Shown: positions 59,224-64,000 of the stretch, piece by piece | Layout of the letters: each line of letters begins with the position of its first letter | Numbering within the stretch: position 1 is the first letter of the stretch | Assembly (NCBI GenBank): GCA_000729835.1 | Contig: JFHB01000153.1 | Span: 1-64,000 of the forward strand | Direction of reading: 5' to 3' | Length of the DNA stretch: 64,000 nucleotides | Source of the DNA: Atkinsonella hypoxylon | Lineage: Eukaryota > Ascomycota > Sordariomycetes > Hypocreales > Clavicipitaceae | Made by a program: the position numbers and the translations under genes | Notes under the pieces: generated by a model | What the model was told of the DNA's origin: nothing | The model's input: the letters and a program-made list of their open reading frames with translations, nothing else | Database searches by the model: none

Positions 59224-60904
59224 ATGGAGTACGATACCAAAACATGTACGTCTAGTTTGCCATTTTTTCACTGTTCCTCCGCGGCCTGGACTGACTAAAA
59301 CTCCGCAGCCAAGTCCGTCACTAGTGACCCCAAGTCGTTCGCTTACGATTCTGTACGAAGCCGCTGGCCGGTTATACTGGTATGACAGGTCTTCATCATG
59401 ATTTCGAATATTCAAATCCGAGTTTGACAAGTTACTCGCTTAGACGGGCGCAATTGATGATGTTCACCGAACTGTTGCACAAACCGACGACGCCGAGAAG
59501 CAGGCCGAGGGCAAGAAGATTATCGAACAGCTGGGCAACCTCAAGTACGAGGTCCTGCACGACCGTGCTCTCTCGTATGTTCTGCGCTTGAAATTGGGAT
59601 CCTGCAGTATGGGCTGCCACGCTAATGAGTCCCTTACAGGCCCATCGTTGACGATGGCTATCCTGAGGAGGTCGCTCGATACAACAAGGAGATTGAAGAT
59701 CTCGGCAACCCAACCTGGTTAAATGTCCCCTGGTTGTTCTCAGAATGCTACATGTACAGGTATGACAGCCTCGATATGAGTCAATGGGTCATGGTGTCCG
59801 ATATTGATTTGCGACTATTGCAGACGCATCAGCACTTTCTTCAGCTTGACCAAACACTGGAAGAATTATGACATCTTTGCCCGTCAAAAGATGGACACTT
59901 TCCGCACCTCGCGCAACGCTATTGTTGAGCTGGCTGCCCGGTATAAGGAACTGGTCACTGAGCTCCGTGCCAACAAGGACGCCACCCACGATGAAGAAGC
60001 AGAGAAGTTGCTCTTCACTGAGATGTTCGAAATTTGCCTCTGGGGTAACGCCACCGACTTATCTCTTCTCACAAACCTCACCTACGAGGATATTCAGAAG
60101 CTGCAGGGCAGCAAAGCTCGCAAAGCTGCGGAAAAGAACATCCTGATCAATGATCTTCCCATCGCTTACGAGATCCTTAAGAAAGCTCGCGACGAGGGCA
60201 AGAAGGAGCGTCGTGTTGACTTTGTCCTCGACAATGCTGGCTTCGAGCTTTACGTTGATCTGATTCTCGCAGGTTTTCTTCTCACATCTGGTTTGGCCAC
60301 CCAAGTCGTTCTCCGCCCCAAGTCCATTCCTTGGTTCGTCTCCGACGTTCTGCCCACCGATTTCGGCCTGCTCCTCAATGCCCTCTCTCAGCCCAAGAAA
60401 TTCTTCGAGACGCAATCTGATGACGAGAAGTTGCAAGACCAGGCTCCTTCTCCTCTGACTGACAAGGAGACTGAAGACCTTCTATTTGTCTTCCAGGATT
60501 GGGCTTCCCTGCACGCTGAGGGCCAGTTGATTATGCGACCCAACCGCTACTGGACTGCTGGCGGTAGCTTCTGGCGTCTGCCTAGCGAAGCTCCAGAGTT
60601 GCTTGAAGACTTGAAGGGTGCTGAGCTCACCATCTTCAAGGGTGACTTGAACTACCGCAAGCTCACTGGTGATGCTCACTGGGATCCCACCACCCCCTGG
60701 ACAACCGCGCTTGGTCCCATGGGTCCTGGTTCCGGCGTCAACGTGCTTTCCTTGCGTACTTGCAAGGCTGACGTTGTCGTCGGTCTGCCAGCTGGGAAGG
60801 ATGAAGAGCTCAGGGCCACTGAAGATGGTGGCGGGGACTCCGGTGCTAGACGCTGGGCTTTTCACGGCAAGTGGGCTGTTGTTTGTCTTTCCAAAGCATC
60901 CTGA
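59224..60904 (+). CDS. DUF89 damage-control phosphatase (ARMT1-like)
   Basis: Metal-dependent DUF89/ARMT1 phosphatase, a damage-control enzyme thought to hydrolyse harmful sugar phosphates. Five exons (59224-59245, 59309-59379, 59444-59574, 59640-59759, 59824-60904), 474 aa. The N-terminal helical part includes SFAYDSVRSRWPVIL and NVPWLFSECYMYRRI. The catalytic part has LWGNATDLSLL, FVLDNAGFELYVDL with the family's Asp-Asn-x-Gly-x-Glu, VLRPKSIPWFVSDV and IFKGDLNYRKLTGD with the metal-site Asp. Length matches the eukaryotic family. The 22-nt first exon (MEYDTKT) was inferred from phase and its AUG context. Confidence 0.92.
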
Positions 60905-61147
60905 AAATATTGCACTTCGATATACCCGAGACAGGATAGAGACTTTGGGAATTTCTTCATTTCTTTATTGCTACACGATAGACTATAGAACTGGACAAGA
61001 GACTTTATGATAGACTTTATGTCAAAAAAAAAAAAAAAAAAAACCTTCAAGACCCTCTTTGCATTTATCATCCCTTGGACTGCTACTTGAAAATCTAGGA
61101 ACTGCCACCTTTCTCGTATTAGCACGGCAAGTCGCCTTCGGGCATTA
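60905..61147. other. Convergent 3' flanks with poly-A tract
   Basis: About 240 bp with an 18-20 base A run at about 61024-61043. The genes on either side run toward each other. Confidence 0.5.
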
Positions 61148-62249
61148 TCATGCTGACTTGACCGTGTAGTTTTCGTACGAAGGAGGATCGGAATACGACG
61201 GGGGGTCATCATATGATGGCGGCATGCTAGTCAAGCTTCCATATGATGGAGGCACATCCGCCGTTGAAGTTGTCACTTGCCCACTGCTGGATGCCTTTGT
61301 GTTTGTTACAAAGGTAGTTGGATAGGACTCAGTCTGCGTTTCCCGCCCACTAGTGTCGATTGCGTCTACGCTGGACTCATATGAAGGAGTAAGAGTAGAA
61401 GGGGAAGTCGTTGGCGCAGGGAGAGTGATTGTGGGGAAGTCGGAACCAGAGCTGTCTGTCTCTGTGGTCCGGGACGAGGTCTCGGACGTCGTATAGTTGG
61501 CGACAGGATTGGTGCTGGTAGTCGCGTTCCCGTATGGGGCAGTTGTGTAGCTGTGGTAGGATGATTGCCCCGTTGATGAGCCATCTGTAGCTGATGTGGA
61601 GGAGGTGTCTGAGAGAGAGGAGCTTTTCTGGGCAGAAGAATATGTATGAGTTTTGGAGGAGGTAGAGCAGTCACATGTGTCCTTTGTGGAAGAGTACACG
61701 CTCATGGGTGCCCGGCTCTGATCACTCGTGGTTGTGGGCAGAGCTGTCGACTCCCAAGTCGTTGACGATGAAAATATATTCTCCGATGTAGAGCCCGTAG
61801 TTGAGGTGTCCGTGGTGGATGTAGACGGTTGAGTGCTCTGATATGTGTCGTAGGAGGTGCTGGATACGGTCAAGGACGGGGTGCACCCGACGTCTTGGCC
61901 ACAGCCGGTCTGAGAGGTTAGGGCAGAGGATGCTGACGTGGAACCTGTAGTAATGGTAGATAAAGCCCCAAACGTGCTTGAAGATTCCCACGTGTAGGTC
62001 GCCGAAGTAGATGATGAGTAGGAGCTCTGTGCGGTAGAAGTAGTGCTAGATTCGCCGCAGAAAGTGACCGTGGAATAGCAGGACGCAGCGCACGCAGAGA
62101 CCGTAGTTGTCACCGTGACGGTGTTGTTTGTAGCAAGGACGAGAGTTGCCCTATGGACATTAGCAGAGCAGCAGTGGACAATTCGCAACTGTAGAGACAT
62201 ACCCGAGCCCGAGGGCGAGTGAGCGAGCCATTCCAATTGCAGATGGCAT
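61148..62249 (-). CDS. Ser/Thr-rich probable secreted or surface protein with PPxY tail
   Basis: Two exons (62249-62203, 62150-61148), 349 aa. The N-terminus (MPSAIGMARSLALGLGATLVLA) looks like a signal peptide. After it come TVTVTTTVSACAASCYSTVTFCG, a small Cys-containing block, and then ~250 residues dominated by Ser and Thr, typical of an O-mannosylated fungal surface protein. The C-terminus has four PPSY units (PPSYG, PPSYD, PPSYS, PPSYE), which are PPxY motifs. No membrane span or GPI-type hydrophobic tail is visible before the end (YTVKSA). Without a clear anchor it could be secreted, or the signal could be misread. Function unknown. Confidence 0.72.
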
Positions 62250-63042
62250 TTTGTGCGTGTCCTGGTGAAAGAGAGAAGTGTATCTGGTCTGTACCAAGCA
62301 TGAGAGTTGGTCTGCGCCTGCCGATCTAATTACCTGGAGAGTATCCGACTTTGGTCTTTATACTCGTGGACGACGAAGCGCATGCGATCAAGATCATGAG
62401 GCCTCACAACGCCCACTCGTGTGGTCCTCGTACGGGAAATCATCCCTATGTCACTTCCCGTGTTCATTTCGGCCCGGACTGAGATGTGCTCCCCCCTTCA
62501 AGCATCTGATTGGAATACCTGCGGTACGTTGACGAACATATTCGGTAAGACAAGCGTACTATTTGCGGTTATACGGTTCAGGTGCCCTGCGCGAGAAGCT
62601 GATGCGGTGCGACTCACACTTCGATTGTGCGCGCTTTCTGCAAGCGACCGTTGCCCTTTACGCATGCCGGAAATGGGCGGACAGATGCTTGGGCCGTTTT
62701 GGGAGACCGACATCAGTTACGAAGATAGCTGAAGCTGGGATGGTAAATTACGGAGGAACATGACGAAGCTGGTCTGGGTTACATGTAGACGATGTGTGCG
62801 ACGAGAATAACGTGGCTGGGGGAGTACCAGATGCTGGTTATGCTGAATCGGGAGGATCGCAAGGCTACACAGCAATCTCGATAAAAACTGTCGATATTTC
62901 ATTGAGTGACTGGAGAAGACGAAAATTCGACTATGAGGTCTCAGTACAGCGGCTTATTCGAGCCACAACACGAGCGATCTGGGGATTCCATATTTCTTGC
63001 AGCATTCGCATGGGATACTCCCCCGAGTGTCCGACAATTATT
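62250..63042. other. Intergenic, no supported gene
   Basis: About 0.8 kb between two minus-strand genes. Open frames here are parts of a long antisense frame over the dismutase gene or short chance frames. Confidence 0.5.
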
Positions 63043-63824
63043 TTACATGGAAGCCTTGAGCACCTTGAAGGCATCGTCGCGGCCGCCTTGGAATCGAGAT
63101 TCCGCCGTCTTCCAGTTGATGACCTTCCAAATGTTGTCCACATACGCTGCCTTGCCATTCAAGTACTAGACGCGGTCAGCATCCCAGACTACAAACATAG
63201 TATCCTTGGCAAAGGGGAATCGAATCAGCTTCTTTCTCACCTGCAGGTAATAGGCGTGTTCCCACATGTCCACGCCAAAGATTGGAACTTCACCGCCAAC
63301 AACAGGATCCTGGTCCTTGGTAGTCACTATACGCAGGGCGCTGCCCTCCTTGACAAGCCATCCCCATCCACTGCCCTGAATGCCCAAGAGAGTCTTGGTG
63401 AAAGCACCCTTGAAGTCATCCAAGCTACCCCAAGTCTTGGTTATGGCGGCAACCAAAGTTGGTGCACTCTGCGGGTTTGCCTCGGCCGAGCTGGCCGGGG
63501 CCAAGTTCTCCCAGAAAAGAGAGTGGTTGATGTGGCCGCCACCGTTGAACTTGATGGCGCCCTGGAGCGCAATCTGTGCTGCAATGTCGTTGGCCGACGT
63601 CGCAGTGGCGTAAGACTTGAGGGCGTTGTTGAGGTTAGTCACGTAGGTCTGGTGGTGCTTGCTGTAGTGAAGCTCCATGATTTGCTTGGAGATGCTGGGC
63701 TCCAAGGCCTGAGACAGTGCGGTCGAAGTGGTCAGCTGCTGGTCTTTTCATGGCAACCTTGATGGACAATACTTACATCGTAGGCATAGGGCAGCTTGGG
63801 GAGGCTGTAGATTCCTGCGGACAT
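63043..63824 (-). CDS. Mn-superoxide dismutase, probably cytosolic
   Basis: Fe/Mn-family superoxide dismutase, three exons (63824-63777, 63708-63241, 63165-63043), 212 aa. It begins MSAGIYSLPKLPYAYDALEP, the usual first strand of the mature enzyme, with no presequence, so a cytosolic location is likely. Metal ligands are in ELHYSKHHQTYV (first His), GGGHINHSLFWENL (second His) and FGVDMWEHAYYLQY (Asp and His). The Mn-type context is GWGWLVKE. The C-terminus WKVINWKTAESRF is normal. The 75-bp second intron splits DMWEHAYYLQ|YLNG. Confidence 0.95.
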
Positions 63825-64000
63825 GGTGGTACGGTTGCTGTAGCTCGTGGGTTGAGGGTTGGGAGAGGAAGAGCTGGGCTAGGCAAAGGGGAGATGCTGA
63901 GCTGTGAACTGGTGCTTTGGAGATGGTAGAGGGCAGAAGATGGGATGAGGGGTAATGTTCATCATCTTTTGGGCAGGGACGGCATAGGAACCTGGAGCTG
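63825..64000. other. Upstream flank of the dismutase gene
   Basis: Promoter-side sequence of the superoxide dismutase gene up to the window edge. No feature stands out. Confidence 0.4.

Noticed and set aside
62794..63762. A 322-codon open frame on the plus strand
   Set aside because: It lies antisense to the Mn-superoxide dismutase exons, has no domain, and is a shadow of a well-supported gene.
1..64000. CRISPR arrays, rRNA and tRNA genes, bacterial operons
   Set aside because: No direct-repeat/spacer pattern or tRNA-like B box was noticed by eye, and the genes are eukaryotic. A tRNAscan run would settle the tRNA question.

Overview
This is filamentous-fungal (ascomycete) nuclear DNA. The genes are broken by many short GT..AG introns of about 50-115 bp, and starts sit in fungal contexts. 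The conserved genes (BRL1/BRR6, IWS1, kinesin-14, LOA1/VPS66, ILV3, ClpP, a DUF89 phosphatase, Mn-superoxide dismutase) are ordinary ascomycete loci. Gene style and recurring ACTCCGT / TAGGTAGG motifs suggest a hypocrealean Sordariomycete, but the genus cannot be fixed by eye. Exon borders below were derived by hand from splice signals, reading phase and family conservation.

Layout. 1.2-4.7 kb: divergent BRL1-type nuclear-envelope gene and IWS1. 6.1-7.0 kb: SAM methyltransferase. 8.8-10.4 kb: fungal GT31-like glycosyltransferase with a PAN-like tail. 11.1-12.9 kb: secreted GMC oxidoreductase. 13.2-14.0 kb: hypothetical protein. 15.4-18.4 kb: kinesin-14 interrupted by an in-frame TAG. 19.6-20.7 kb: LOA1/VPS66-like acyltransferase. 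21.1-23.0 kb: dihydroxyacid dehydratase.

23.6-49.3 kb: a secondary-metabolite cluster. It holds a 12-exon highly reducing polyketide synthase (KS-AT-DH-CMeT-ER-KR-ACP, 2615 aa by my model), an O-methyltransferase with a probable frameshift, a cytochrome P450, a short-chain dehydrogenase, a LovC-type trans-enoyl reductase, a Baeyer-Villiger-type flavin monooxygenase and a secreted-type GMC oxidoreductase. No pathway transcription factor or transporter is visible. A 281-bp MITE-like inverted-repeat element lies between the P450 and the dehydrogenase, and AT-rich, RIP-like blocks bracket the trans-ER/monooxygenase/GMC half. I infer a C-methylated reduced polyketide tailored by P450 oxidation, O-methylation, ketone/alcohol interconversion and oxygen insertion; I cannot name the product.

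51.0-53.4 kb: divergent mitochondrial ClpP (with 19- and 26-nt micro-exons) and a conserved-looking, probably mitochondrial protein. 53.4-57.8 kb: gene-poor, with palindromes and a doubtful Cys-rich gene. 57.8-58.6 kb: two-exon orphan. 59.2-60.9 kb: DUF89 damage-control phosphatase. 61.1-62.2 kb: Ser/Thr-rich protein ending in four PPxY motifs. 63.0-63.8 kb: Mn-superoxide dismutase.
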